Part shown: piece by piece, positions 34,451-42,111 of the stretch
Layout of the letters: the number at the start of each line of letters is the position of its first letter
Position numbering within the stretch: the first letter of the stretch is position 1
Assembly: GCA_017528375.1 (NCBI GenBank)
Contig: JAFXOY010000124.1
Coordinates: 84,209-129,983 of the forward strand
Direction of reading: 5' to 3'
Source of the DNA: Clostridia bacterium
GTDB lineage: Bacteria > Bacillota > Clostridia > TANB77 > CAG-508
Length of the DNA stretch: 45,775 bases
Position numbers and translations under genes: made by a program
Notes under the pieces: generated by a model
Database searches by the model: none
What the model was told of the DNA's origin: nothing
Seen by the model: only the letters and a program-made list of their open reading frames with translations

Positions 34451-35334
34451 GGAGTTCTGGTATCCAACCTCGTTAATTAACCATTCATAACGACTAGACA
34501 ATGCCATTCTCTCTTGTTTTTCCTCTTGAAAAACAAACTCCGTATTGCTACTGCATTAAAAAAGTCATTAGAACAAATATCTTTCCTCTTAAAATATCTT
34601 AGTACAGATATTTCTCTAAATGTCCTATATGGGAGTTGCACCCATACACAGGAAGGGATTGAACCTACTATGTTCTGATTTTATAGGACACGCGGAAACC
34701 AGGTTTATGGATTATTAAATCTGGTCCCGCCTCCTTGTCACTCATTTATATATATAAAGAGTAAGCATTTTGGGTGTCTTACCCAGAATAAAGATTAGTG
34801 CGGGTGGTAGTCAGCCTTTAGGAATCCCGCCCATCCCTAGTTAACTCCCAGCTTAACTAAACTGATAGTTCGTTCCCGTGAACTATAACGAATGATTTTC
34901 GGTCTAACAATGTTGAAATCAATAAAAACACGACTTGACTCACAAGTTTACATTTACGTTGACAGGGAGTAAATGAATCCCACGAGGTGAACACTACTGA
35001 CGAGTGTTTGTGAATATTTCAAAAAAGGAGTTTACTTTGCCTCTTTATATCCCGTTTGCCACTTCTGCCACATACCATTTAAGTCGGTGGTAGTTTAACT
35101 CCAAAATCCATGCTAACGGCAGTTCTTGTTTTTTTAACTTTTTGGCACAATTACTTTACTTAAGCCTCAGGAGCCTCGTTTGTTGCTGTAGGGTTTGCAA
35201 CCCGCTGTTTGTACGTTATATCTTGTCAATCCAAGACTTACGCTCCTCAAAGCGCCCCAGATGGGTGATGCTCCCACTACCTGTAGTTCGACAGACTACC
35301 GACTCTGCTGTTTGTCCTCAGGGGCATTTTATAA
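34451..35334 (-). ncRNA. Large (~0.9 kb) ornate non-coding RNA, GOLLD/ROOL-like candidate
   Basis: No credible coding frame on the minus strand, but dense hairpins. Examples are GCCCC...GGGGC, GTAG...CTAC, CGCT-TTGAGG-AGCG, GGGTT-GCA-AACCC, TGGGT-AAGAC-ACCCA and a tRNA-like unit (34629-34698) with closing TGTCCTA/TAGGACA and T arm ATGGG-TGCAACT-CCCAT. It lies in a phage tRNA cluster, is bounded by a promoter-gene unit upstream and a terminator downstream, and has the length of GOLLD RNAs (phage RNAs near tRNAs, sometimes with an internal tRNA). Family membership is a proposal from size and context only. Confidence 0.6.
34629..34698 (-). tRNA. tRNA-like unit inside the large RNA
   Basis: 70 nt. 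Acceptor TGTCCTA/TAGGACA and T arm ATGGG-TGCAACT-CCCAT are perfect; D and anticodon regions are irregular, with a possible loop TTCAATC. Fits the internal tRNA known in some GOLLD RNAs. Confidence 0.45.
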
Positions 35335-35469
35335 TTAAAAATGTTCAATTACTGGATAACAATATTTATCATACCAACTGGGTTCGTAAGTATATTCTAC
35401 TTCATCTTCTTCCCAATAATATTCTTCACACTGAATTTCACAATCATAGCTATCGTAATAATCAAACAT
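35335..35469 (-). CDS. Very acidic Tyr-rich small protein
   Basis: 44 residues, MFDYYDSYDCEIQCEEYYWE..., nearly half Asp, Glu or Tyr. RBS GAAAGGAAAATAG and a consensus promoter upstream support the gene. A DNA-mimic or anti-restriction role is possible from composition, without further evidence. It directly precedes the large RNA, with no terminator between them. Confidence 0.55.
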   Translation of the reverse strand: MFDYYDSYDCEIQCEEYYWEEDEVEYTYEPSWYDKYCYPVIEHF

Positions 35470-35501
35470 TTTCTATTTTCCTTTCTTTATTTTATATATA
35501 T

Positions 35502-35530
35502 ATTATACACAAAAATTTTAAAAAAGTCAA
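35502..35530 (-). promoter_or_regulatory. Promoter of the acidic protein and large RNA
   Basis: TTGACT, 17 bp with TTTAAAATTTTTGTG, TATAAT. Confidence 0.82.
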
Positions 35531-35562
35531 ATATTTTTCTTCTTATTGATGTTAACTTTTAA

Positions 35563-35847
35563 TTACTTCCTTTTATAACAGTTTGACCAGAAATTAAAAA
35601 ACTCCTCAATTGTTGGATACATTTCTTTCCATTTTGGATTTTCATAATATTCTTGTTCTGCTTTTTCCCAAGTCCATCTTGAAACATAATCATGTATATT
35701 CCAAGAACAATACACTTTTTTATAAAAGCCTTTATTAGACAAGTCTTTTTCTTGTCGAACTGCTTTATTAGCAAAACGCTTTGATTTTTTAGTTGTTTTT
35801 CTACGCCCGTCTGTGCAAAAAGGACGTTTTTTAAAGGAACGACTCAT
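35563..35847 (-). CDS. Basic Trp/Tyr-rich phage protein
   Basis: 94 residues beginning MSRSFKKRPFCTDGRRKTTKK, basic N-terminus and aromatic C-terminal half (SWNIHDYVSRWTWEKAEQEYY). Proteins of this make-up are frequent in phages of gut Clostridia. The start resembles ribosomal protein S19 but the rest does not. RNA binding is plausible. RBS AAGGAGATATTA. Confidence 0.6.
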   Translation of the reverse strand: MSRSFKKRPFCTDGRRKTTKKSKRFANKAVRQEKDLSNKGFYKKVYCSWNIHDYVSRWTWEKAEQEYYENPKWKEMYPTIEEFFNFWSNCYKRK

Positions 35848-35863
35848 TAATATCTCCTTAAAA

Positions 35864-35958
35864 TTATCGGGTAAGGATTTGCACCTTACATAGTTTTAAG
35901 TATTGGTGGTTACATACCTTTCCCCACTCCCAAGCGTCTACCTATTCCGCCACCGATA
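35864..35958 (-). tRNA. tRNA-Leu-like gene with irregular anticodon region
   Basis: 95 nt. Acceptor TATCGGT/CCCGATA (one mismatch), Leu-like D arm GGCGGAATAGGTAGACGC and T arm GTAAGG-TGCAAAT-CCTTAC. The region between contains ATACTTAAAACTAT (a TAA anticodon context) preceded by an extra TGGGAGTGG...CCACCA stretch. Possibly a tRNA-Leu with an insertion. Confidence 0.55.
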
Positions 35959-35964
35959 TATAAT

Positions 35965-36252
35965 TTATATAAAAAATTTCCTTTTTCTACTTTCAGAATT
36001 TACCCAAAGAGTAAATTTATGACAATCATTATAATTTTTCCACTTCCACAAAAGAAGATTTTTGTCCTTGATATATTTAAAATCAATAGCACCAAATCTA
36101 TCTTTTAATAAAAGAATATAATCTGTTAATGAAATTCCTAACATTCTTGCGGGCAAATACCAAGCATTACTATTATTTGCTAAATCTGAAACATCCCCAG
36201 AATGCCATCCTGATACCGATTCCCACTCAGAATATTTAAGAATATGAGCCAT
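35965..36252 (-). CDS. Small phage protein of unknown function
   Basis: 95 residues, starts MAHILKYSEWESVSGWHSGDVS, with the segment WYLPARMLGISLTDYILLLKDR. No TAG. RBS AAAGGAGAAGAAA. Twelve nt after the previous gene; unknown role. Confidence 0.55.
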   Translation of the reverse strand: MAHILKYSEWESVSGWHSGDVSDLANNSNAWYLPARMLGISLTDYILLLKDRFGAIDFKYIKDKNLLLWKWKNYNDCHKFTLWVNSESRKRKFFI

Positions 36253-36263
36253 TTTCTTCTCCT

Positions 36264-36584
36264 TTAAAGACCGAGTGAAGCTAATAGATTAGCAACATTT
36301 TCTTTTTCCTCTTGACTAACCTCTAAAGTTTCCGATGAAACAGGTGGGGTCATATATCCTGATACCTCTTCTGCTCCAGGTGGAGAAAAAGCACTTGCGG
36401 GAGCCCCCGTTTCACCTAAATTAGTTTTTGCAGCTGTTAATTGTAATTTTATTTCTATATTTTCAGAATTTTCTACAATAGGGATTCGAAGGATTTTATC
36501 TTCTTCTTCAAAAAATGCATTAGGATAAATTTCCATTATCTTTTTAAAAATTTGTTGTTTTGCTACTGTACCTTTAGCTGCCAT
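36264..36584 (-). CDS. Small phage protein with acidic Pro-rich tail
   Basis: 106 residues. N-terminal domain MAAKGTVAKQQIFKKIMEIYPNAFFEEEDKILRIPI, common in gut phage proteins, then a flexible Pro/Ser/Glu-rich tail and a short C-terminal helix (ENVANLLASLGL). RBS ATAGGAGAATTAAA lies in the end of the GIY-YIG gene. Function unknown. Confidence 0.6.
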   Translation of the reverse strand: MAAKGTVAKQQIFKKIMEIYPNAFFEEEDKILRIPIVENSENIEIKLQLTAAKTNLGETGAPASAFSPPGAEEVSGYMTPPVSSETLEVSQEEKENVANLLASLGL

Positions 36585-36585
36585 T

Positions 36586-37482
36586 TTAATTCTCCTATTC
36601 GATATACTTTTTCCAAGTTAAGGGTTCTTTTGTAATTGGGTGTTTTCCTGCGGTTTTTCTAGTTCCATTACAAACAGATGAGATACTTGTTGCACTTTTT
36701 AATCCACACCACTTACTAGCATCTTTCGCAGAATTAAATATCTATCCTGTTTGTATACAAATAACTTTAATACCATTACCTTCTGGTTTTGCCAATCTTT
36801 TTTTTCTATTTTCTTCATTATCATCTTCTACAAAAAGCCAATGATATCCTCCAGCCGTTCTTCTTTCTCCTGTGCATACGGAACGAATATTATTAGAATT
36901 AATTTGTAATATACGACCTGCTTCTCCTGAGGATTTATAAATTTCATTCGTTTCAAGACAAATAACAGCTTTTTCGTTCCAATGAGAAGTATTTATAGTT
37001 GCTTCTTTAATTGCTTTTCTGTGTTCTTCGGAAAGCTATGCTCTAACATGACTATTATAATACTATTCATCAGCATATTTATCTTTCATTAACTGAGAAA
37101 AATATTCTTTATATCCAGGTTGTTCCCATCTCTTTTTCATATTTTCTCTATATTTTTCTCTAGTTGCTTCACTTATTGTATTGGGACAATTTTGACCTCC
37201 CTTAGAACAATTATATCCTCTATCTTCTTTATAACTTTCATATTGTAATATATAAAATTGTTCTCTTTCATTAATTTTATTTTGGGGTATATCTGTTTCT
37301 AAAATTTCATGCTAAAAATTTTCCCAACCATACTTTTGAATTGCTTTCCAAAAATATGGACACTAAATATAATTATTCCCATTTTTACCCCATCTATATT
37401 CTGGTTTTTGACAAGTTTGTCCAATATAAACTTTATTATTTATTTTATTAGTGTGTTTGTAAACACAATAGATTTTTTCCAT
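36586..37482 (-). CDS. GIY-YIG homing endonuclease with NUMOD repeats
   Basis: 298 residues through six TAGs. GIY-YIG nuclease domain: YCVYKHTNK...NKVYIGQT at residues 5-23 (Cys variant of GIY), RWGKNG, NEREQFYILQYESYKEDRGYNCSKGG. Central NUMOD3-like helices (SEATREKYRENMKKRWEQPGY) and two IENR1/NUMOD1-like modules (KAVICLETNEIYKSSGEAGR; KVICIQTGQIFNSAKDASKW) bind DNA. The last codons are TAG GAG AAT TAA: if TAG stops, the protein ends three codons earlier, so it works in either code at the end but not inside. Free-standing in this window. Confidence 0.85.
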
Positions 37483-37571
37483 AACAACATATTCTCCTTT
37501 TTTATGATATAAAAAATGAAAATATAAAATTATTATACTTTAACCTCAACTTTTTCTCTTTTGATATTTAT

Positions 37572-37600
37572 ATTATATCAAAAATTTTATTATTTATCAA
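37572..37600 (-). promoter_or_regulatory. Promoter of the GIY-YIG operon
   Basis: TTGATA, 17 bp, TATAAT. The -35 overlaps the last codons of the gene ending at 37590. Confidence 0.75.
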
Positions 37601-38399
37601 TTTGTACCGCTATTTTTTCAGACTTTAGAAATTCTTCTAGTTCTATTATCTTATCGCATATATGACAAGATGGTTTAATGCCCTGGGCGCAGCTTTTCCC
37701 GCAATTTAATCTATGCTCTCCAAAACGGGGTAGCATATATTGACTATTTTCATCTCCAATATATCCTACAATAATTTGAGAAAGATTACCATGCCAAAAC
37801 TGGTCTTTAGCATAAATTTCATATAATGTATTTATTTTTGTTACATTTCTACTATCAACATAAAATTCAAAAGTATCAATTATACCATCATATAGGTAAA
37901 TATCTTCAGGTCTTACAAAAAATGTTTTTATTGATTCAGTTCTGTCCCAACTAGATTGACAAACATTACAAAACGCTCTCAAAGACTTGCCATTTTTTTT
38001 AGCATTTTTGCTTAATATTTTAGCAGAAAATGCTAATTCTTCTGCAATAAAGATGTCTGTTACCTCTAAAGATAAAAATCCTTGAAATTTATCCCAAGTT
38101 GTTATAAATTCACTATAATAATGAGGAATATTATTTTCAACTAATAATTCTTCAATATTAGGTTGATAAAAAGGAAAGCATGAAATTAATTCACACTCAG
38201 GATATTTCTCCAATAATGCTTTAATTATTTTAATATCATCTTCTTGAAATTCTATATCAAATATCATATTAATACGATGAGTTTTATATTTTTCAACAAA
38301 CTCATCTAATTCTTTTATTTTTGGCTTATAGTTAATATTAAATTGAACATTCTAGTTTATATATTTAAAATCTCTTACAAAAGGAACTGCAAATTGCAT
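37590..38399 (-). CDS. TIM-barrel-like phage protein, peptidase-U32-like
   Basis: 269 residues; start moved to 38399 (MQFAVPFVRDFKYINQ) because the frame continues upstream through one TAG. The sequence alternates strands and helices (INMIFDIEFQ, ECELISCFPF, SLEVTDIFIAEELAFSAKIL, LRAFCNVCQSSW, FFVRPEDIYLYDGIIDTFEFYV), like the barrel of U32-type proteins. It ends with Cys-rich LNCGKSCAQGIKPSCHICD, possibly a metal or Fe-S site. Biochemical role unknown; some U32-type proteins take part in tRNA or ubiquinone hydroxylation, which would be notable next to a tRNA region. Confidence 0.55.
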
Positions 38400-38438
38400 T
38401 ATATTTGTCCTATGCCTTTCTCATATTTTCTTATATAT

Positions 38439-38467
38439 AGTATACCAAAAATTTTTAAACTTTTCAA
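38439..38467 (-). promoter_or_regulatory. Promoter, family consensus
   Basis: TTGAAA, 17 bp with TTTAAAAATTTTTGG, TATACT. Confidence 0.78.
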
Positions 38468-38491
38468 GCAAAAATATCTAATTATATGTTT

Positions 38492-39175
38492 TTATCCTTC
38501 AAAACCCGAAAAATCAAATATAATTGGACGACTATTTAAATAACCTATGTTACTGTCATTTAAATCATCCCAGCCATTTTCTGTTAAAAAATTTGAAAAA
38601 TCTGTTAAAGCCTGGTTTCCATAATAAAAACGAAAATCTGTAAGCCAGTTTTCATTTGTAAGATAATCAAATTTTCCTAAGCCACAAATTGAACGAGTGG
38701 TTTTCTTCTCTTCTTCGGTATAATGTTTAGAGTGTACAGAATCATAATAAGTTTCACATTTTTCTTGAATATAAATAGGATACCCATTTAAATATCCTAA
38801 TAATTCAATTTTTGCTAAATATTTTTCAAATCCAAACTGTTTAGCATATTCATATCTTTCTACTTCTAAGGCACAGTAATCCCAAGGACAATCTCCTCCT
38901 GCGTTGCAGTAAGGATCAAAAAATTCCTGAAATTCTTCTTCTGTCGGATACCATATATCTTCTGAAAGTTCTCCTGTGTATGGAATTTTAATTACATAAT
39001 CACCGTTCACGGATATAATGGCGAGCTTGGAGGCCCCATGGCTATAATAATAATCACCAGAAGCACAGTTAAGGCTATCAAATAAATCATCGTTTAAATC
39101 CTCATAAAAATCATTTCCTATTTTAAGGGGGGCATTTTTAAAAACCTCTCTTAATTCTTCTTTATTGTACGTCAT
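38492..39175 (-). CDS. Protein-kinase-like phage protein
   Basis: 227 residues with an abbreviated kinase fold. KLAIISVNGDYVIKIPY (residues ~49-65) gives the beta-3 Lys, DYCALEVERYEYA the helix-C Glu, then hinge GYPIYIQEKCETYY, catalytic-loop-like DDLNDSNIGYLNSRP and IIFDFSGFEG in place of DFG. The HRD Asp is altered. Aminoglycoside-phosphotransferase-like or pseudokinase; target unknown. No TAG. RBS TGAGG; own promoter at 39212-39240. Confidence 0.6.
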   Translation of the reverse strand: MTYNKEELREVFKNAPLKIGNDFYEDLNDDLFDSLNCASGDYYYSHGASKLAIISVNGDYVIKIPYTGELSEDIWYPTEEEFQEFFDPYCNAGGDCPWDYCALEVERYEYAKQFGFEKYLAKIELLGYLNGYPIYIQEKCETYYDSVHSKHYTEEEKKTTRSICGLGKFDYLTNENWLTDFRFYYGNQALTDFSNFLTENGWDDLNDSNIGYLNSRPIIFDFSGFEG

Positions 39176-39211
39176 ATGTAAAACCTCATTTTTTCTTTAT
39201 TTTACATATAT

Positions 39212-39240
39212 ATTATATAATAATTTTTATAAAAAATCAA
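39212..39240 (-). promoter_or_regulatory. Promoter of the kinase-like gene
   Basis: TTGATT, 17 bp, TATAAT; -35 adjoins the terminator hairpin 39238-39268. Confidence 0.82.
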
Positions 39241-39268
39241 GGGAAACGTCCTTAAACGCTTCCCTTAT
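39238..39268 (-). terminator. Terminator abutting a promoter
   Basis: GGGAAACG against CGCTTCCC with a short loop. A second hairpin (AAGAAGGA 39274-39281 with TCCTTCTT 39315-39322) covers the end of the upstream gene. Confidence 0.65.
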
Positions 39269-39310
39269 TATATAAGAAGGAGGAACTGCCTATGAATAAT
39301 AATAAAATAT

Positions 39311-40168
39311 TTATTCCTTCTTAATAATACAACGAGATAGAACGGTCTGTTTGATTCCCTTGTAAACCGTATGGTCTTTTACCGTACCAGTAAGAAGGAC
39401 TTTGTCTCCAATTTCAATATCCTGACAAGAGGAAGTAATCCATGTAAGGATATTTTCACCGAGAGTGAATGTATAGATGGTAGACATACCGTAATATCCA
39501 TCAATTGTGCGGGCGGCGGTTAATGTCACACAAAGGTCCCGTAATCTTTCCTTAATATCCCCAATAAATTCTGAATGAGATTCAGGTACAAGGGAGGAAA
39601 GGGCAGCGTCCGCAACTTCTTTGGCTTCCTTTCTGATTTCAAATCTTTTTGTAATTGGAAACCATTCGTAAGCATCTTCGAACTTAATACTTACCATACC
39701 ATATCCTTCAGGTACGTCAAGCGGTTTATTACTATACCAGCCTAGTTCCTTACAGAACTTGCATCCTTCTTCTTTAAGCCAGTCCTTGATTTCATAGGTG
39801 CTGCCGCCACCAACGAGCCAGATTAAAGGATTTTCGGGATCATATCCCCACTCAGCAAGCTTAGCCTTTTTGTTTTCTTCGCTCTGGTCGATTGCAGCCT
39901 GTCGACGGGCTTCCGCAACCTCAATTCTTCTTTCTTTTGCTCTTGCCTGTGCCGCAACATATTTAATATATTCTTCGGGAGTATAAATTTTAACTTCTTT
40001 TTGAAGATAAGAGCTGCCTCCACATTTAAAGCAAACACCGAACCAAGCGTATTCTCCAGTGCCACCACATTTATCGCATTTTGTTCTAATAATAGCTTTG
40101 TGATTAGTTTCATCAACACTTTTAATTTCCCAGTTTTCATAGCTCGGGGCAACTTTCCATTCTGTCAT
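39311..40168 (-). CDS. DnaJ-type zinc finger and OB-like protein
   Basis: 285 residues. CDKCGGTGEYAWFGVCFKCGG (residues ~31-51) is a DnaJ central-type zinc finger unit. A charged helix (AQARAKERRIEVAEARRQAA) and a middle domain (DPENPLIWLVGGGSTYEIKDWLKEEGCKFC) follow. A C-terminal OB-like segment (GDKVLLTGTVKDHTVYKGIKQT) could bind single-stranded nucleic acid. No TAG. RBS AAGGAAGTATTAA. Wide occurrence in gut phages is known to me, function is not. Confidence 0.65.
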   Translation of the reverse strand: MTEWKVAPSYENWEIKSVDETNHKAIIRTKCDKCGGTGEYAWFGVCFKCGGSSYLQKEVKIYTPEEYIKYVAAQARAKERRIEVAEARRQAAIDQSEENKKAKLAEWGYDPENPLIWLVGGGSTYEIKDWLKEEGCKFCKELGWYSNKPLDVPEGYGMVSIKFEDAYEWFPITKRFEIRKEAKEVADAALSSLVPESHSEFIGDIKERLRDLCVTLTAARTIDGYYGMSTIYTFTLGENILTWITSSCQDIEIGDKVLLTGTVKDHTVYKGIKQTVLSRCIIKKE

Positions 40169-40212
40169 AATTAATACTTCCTTCCTTTTTCTGTTTTCCT
40201 TTTGATATTATT

Positions 40213-40241
40213 ATTTTATCAAAAATTTTTTAAAAAATAAA
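40213..40241 (-). promoter_or_regulatory. Promoter, family variant
   Basis: TTTATT, 17 bp with TTTAAAAAATTTTTGA, TAAAAT: both boxes weaker, spacer conserved. Confidence 0.6.
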
Positions 40242-40245
40242 GAAA

Positions 40246-40275
40246 AGTAGAGATTATTTTACAATCTCTACTATA
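40246..40275 (-). terminator. Terminator
   Basis: GTAGAGATT pairs with AATCTCTAC; ends the membrane-peptide operon and adjoins the promoter at 40213-40241. Confidence 0.75.
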
Positions 40276-40415
40276 AAACCCAAAATAAAAAGAAGAGAAG
40301 CACAAAAAAGGATTATTGATATAACCCAGTTGTACCAATAAGAATCTATTGAAGTGATCTGTCTAAAAAATAATATAGTTGCAAATAAGAATAAAACACC
40401 ACAAATTAAAAACAT
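40254..40415 (-). CDS. Small two-span membrane protein
   Basis: 53 residues with hydrophobic segments at about 2-17 and 29-50 (WVISIILFCASLLFILGF). Starts 2 nt after the stop of the next peptide gene upstream, so it is translated by coupling. Stop codon lies in the terminator arm. Function unknown. Confidence 0.5.
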   Translation of the reverse strand: MFLICGVLFLFATILFFRQITSIDSYWYNWVISIILFCASLLFILGFIVEIVK

Positions 40416-40417
40416 AA

Positions 40418-40501
40418 TTATTGTCGCTTCTGCCCCCCTATTGCACAGCCAATCGCAAAAGCTAGTGCAAATATACCTAATCCTATTAAAAATCCAACCA
40501 T
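40418..40501 (-). CDS. 27-residue membrane peptide
   Basis: MVGFLIGLGIFALAFAIGC... with one hydrophobic span and a basic end (QKRQ). Overlaps the upstream stop (TAATG). RBS GAGGG. Small size lowers confidence. Confidence 0.45.
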   Translation of the reverse strand: MVGFLIGLGIFALAFAIGCAIGGQKRQ

Positions 40502-40743
40502 TATACCCTCTTTTCTACCTGTTGAGCAATATAATTCATTTGTCTATCGGAAATGCTATTTAAAGACAGCCCATGTTTTCTTAAAATAGCATCTTGAATA
40601 TCTGCATCATTAATATCATATCCATTATGGTATGCTTTTATAAAATCATTAATAGAAGCATTAATTTTAGCTACATCTGTTGAAACCCAGGAGTCCACTC
40701 CTTCCGCTTCGCTAAGAAAAAGAAACTGGTCTAATTTTAACAT
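40501..40743 (-). CDS. Small helical protein
   Basis: 80 residues, MLKLDQFLFLSEAEGVDSWV..., helical with HGLSLNSISDRQMNYIAQQV near the end, which could be a UBA-like or helix-turn-helix motif. RBS AGAGGTGAT within the end of the upstream gene. Unknown function. Confidence 0.5.
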   Translation of the reverse strand: MLKLDQFLFLSEAEGVDSWVSTDVAKINASINDFIKAYHNGYDINDADIQDAILRKHGLSLNSISDRQMNYIAQQVEKRV

Positions 40744-40748
40744 CTATA

Positions 40749-40913
40749 TCACCTCTGTTCCTCTTGTAATATATCATATGCTTTGTTTAATCTATTAATT
40801 ACTTCAAATTTAAAATATCCATCTTCAACTTTTTCAGCATCAATAATACAATCATGGATTAATACAACTAATGTTTTATAATCGTCTTCTGAAAATATAA
40901 CTGCTTTTTTCAT
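40749..40913 (-). CDS. 54-residue helical protein
   Basis: MKKAVIFSEDDYKTLVVLIHDCIIDAEKVEDGYF...; stop is TGA. RBS AGGAGTTTAAAA. In a tight operon. Unknown function. Confidence 0.5.
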   Translation of the reverse strand: MKKAVIFSEDDYKTLVVLIHDCIIDAEKVEDGYFKFEVINRLNKAYDILQEEQR

Positions 40914-40928
40914 TTTTAAACTCCTGTT

Positions 40929-41204
40929 TTAATATAAATCTTCTGAATATAGTTCAATTTCATCTTTTAAAGATTTACGACGCCTATCTTCAGCACTAAG
41001 TTGTCCACATCTTAATGCTTCTGTATAAGCTCCTTTTCTATCAAGAAAATCTCCAGATGATGTAAGAAAGCCTTGAATTATTTTGAAGTCTTTATAGTCT
41101 ATACCTAAATCTTTTAATATAATATAACCATCCGAATGTCTATGACATGGTAATATTATATCAGATAAACTATCATGTAATTTTAAAGCTGCACATAAAA
41201 TCAT
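40929..41204 (-). CDS. Conserved phage-type protein of unknown function
   Basis: 91 residues: MILCAALKLHDSLSDIILPCHRHSDGYIILKDLG... GFLTSSGDFLDRKGAYTEALRCGQLS. The HRHSDG and GDFLDRxEA-like patterns recur in gut-phage proteins known to me without assigned function. Overlaps the upstream gene by one base. Confidence 0.6.
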   Translation of the reverse strand: MILCAALKLHDSLSDIILPCHRHSDGYIILKDLGIDYKDFKIIQGFLTSSGDFLDRKGAYTEALRCGQLSAEDRRRKSLKDEIELYSEDLY

Positions 41205-41662
41205 TATTCAACCTCCATTGCATCATAGAACGCTTTAATCGCGGGAACCAGATTATTCCATAATTCAGCGACTTCCGCACTGTTTTCAATCATAAATTTT
41301 CCTGCCCAGTCTGTTGCCGCATATTCTTCAGGAATGTTATAATATTCCATATCATCTTTCGCATTATTAGCAATTCTCCAATAATTAACTTCATCTTCAT
41401 CATCAAAATCATCTTCAGTTTGATTATGACCAAGTTCATGCAGAACACTCCAAAGAAAGATGTCTGCATGAACAGGATTTAAAGATTCAGCAAAATGAAT
41501 AAAACTTTCTGCGTGTTCATCGTTTACTAATAAAGCATATGTAATTGTATTAGAACTAGAATCATAGGAAAAATCAGTTCCTGGCTCAGCAACACAATCA
41601 AAAGGAGCAAAGAACTCATTTAAAATATTAGTAATCTGATTCAATTCTTTATTAGCAAACAT
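41204..41662 (-). CDS. Zinc metallopeptidase-like protein (HExxH)
   Basis: 152 residues with HELGH at 75-79 and a downstream acidic region EEYAATDWAGKFM that can give the third ligand, as in minimal gluzincin/ImmA-like peptidases. Acidic overall. It could cut a host regulator, for example a repressor, but no target is visible. No signal peptide. RBS GAAAGGAAGT; first gene of the operon behind promoter 41694-41722. Confidence 0.7.
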   Translation of the reverse strand: MFANKELNQITNILNEFFAPFDCVAEPGTDFSYDSSSNTITYALLVNDEHAESFIHFAESLNPVHADIFLWSVLHELGHNQTEDDFDDEDEVNYWRIANNAKDDMEYYNIPEEYAATDWAGKFMIENSAEVAELWNNLVPAIKAFYDAMEVE

Positions 41663-41693
41663 CTTTTTTACTTCCTTTCTATTTTCTATTATT

Positions 41694-41722
41694 ATTATAT
41701 AAAAAATTTATAAAAAAATAAA
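41694..41722 (-). promoter_or_regulatory. Promoter, family variant
   Basis: TTTATT, 17 bp, TATAAT; -35 overlaps the terminator arm at 41720. Confidence 0.65.
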
Positions 41723-41746
41723 GTAAGTAGAAAAACTACTTACTTT
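41720..41746 (-). terminator. Terminator
   Basis: AAGTAAGTAG pairs with CTACTTACTT around AAAAA. Confidence 0.8.
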
Positions 41747-41783
41747 AAATTATTATTCTTCCGCATCTATAATATCTGAAATC

Positions 41784-42086
41784 TCAGATGAAAGGGGGAA
41801 GAGGGAAATCACTATCTTTTATGTTTTTTTCTACTGCCTCAGCTGTTGCTTCAGGAAACTTTTCTTTAAAATTTTTTTCAAGCATTTGTAAATTTATATG
41901 TTCTTGAAGAAAAGGTACTGTAGTAGAGTTTGCAGTCATTTCAACATTATATAATTCTTTTACTTTTGCAATAATATTTTCTTTTTGTTTTAATACTTCT
42001 TCATATTGCTTAATCATTTTATTAAGCTATTTAATATAAGAAATAAGCTAAATACAAGTTAATTCATTTAAAATTTTATCATCCAT
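41784..42086 (-). CDS. Helical phage protein, possible 3' frameshift
   Basis: 100 residues; start set at 42086 because two TAGs link MDDKILNELTCIQLISYIKQLNK to the longer body. Coiled coil in the first half. The frame ends ...DFPLPPFI at TGA. In the +1 frame after the C5 run (41794-41798) it would end SSEISDIIDAEE at a TAA, a more usual acidic tail. This suggests one extra base or +1 slippage on CCC-C. Function unknown. Confidence 0.55.
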
Positions 42087-42111
42087 GTTTATATATCCCC
42101 TTTTATATTAA

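Noticed and set aside
35142-35562. Two plus-strand frames
   Set aside because: They lie opposite the large structured RNA and the 44-residue gene, start without RBS and end in A/T-rich leader sequence.
39292-39324. Ten-codon plus-strand gene with a good RBS
   Set aside because: It lies in a terminator hairpin, overlaps the end of a minus-strand gene, and is too short to support.
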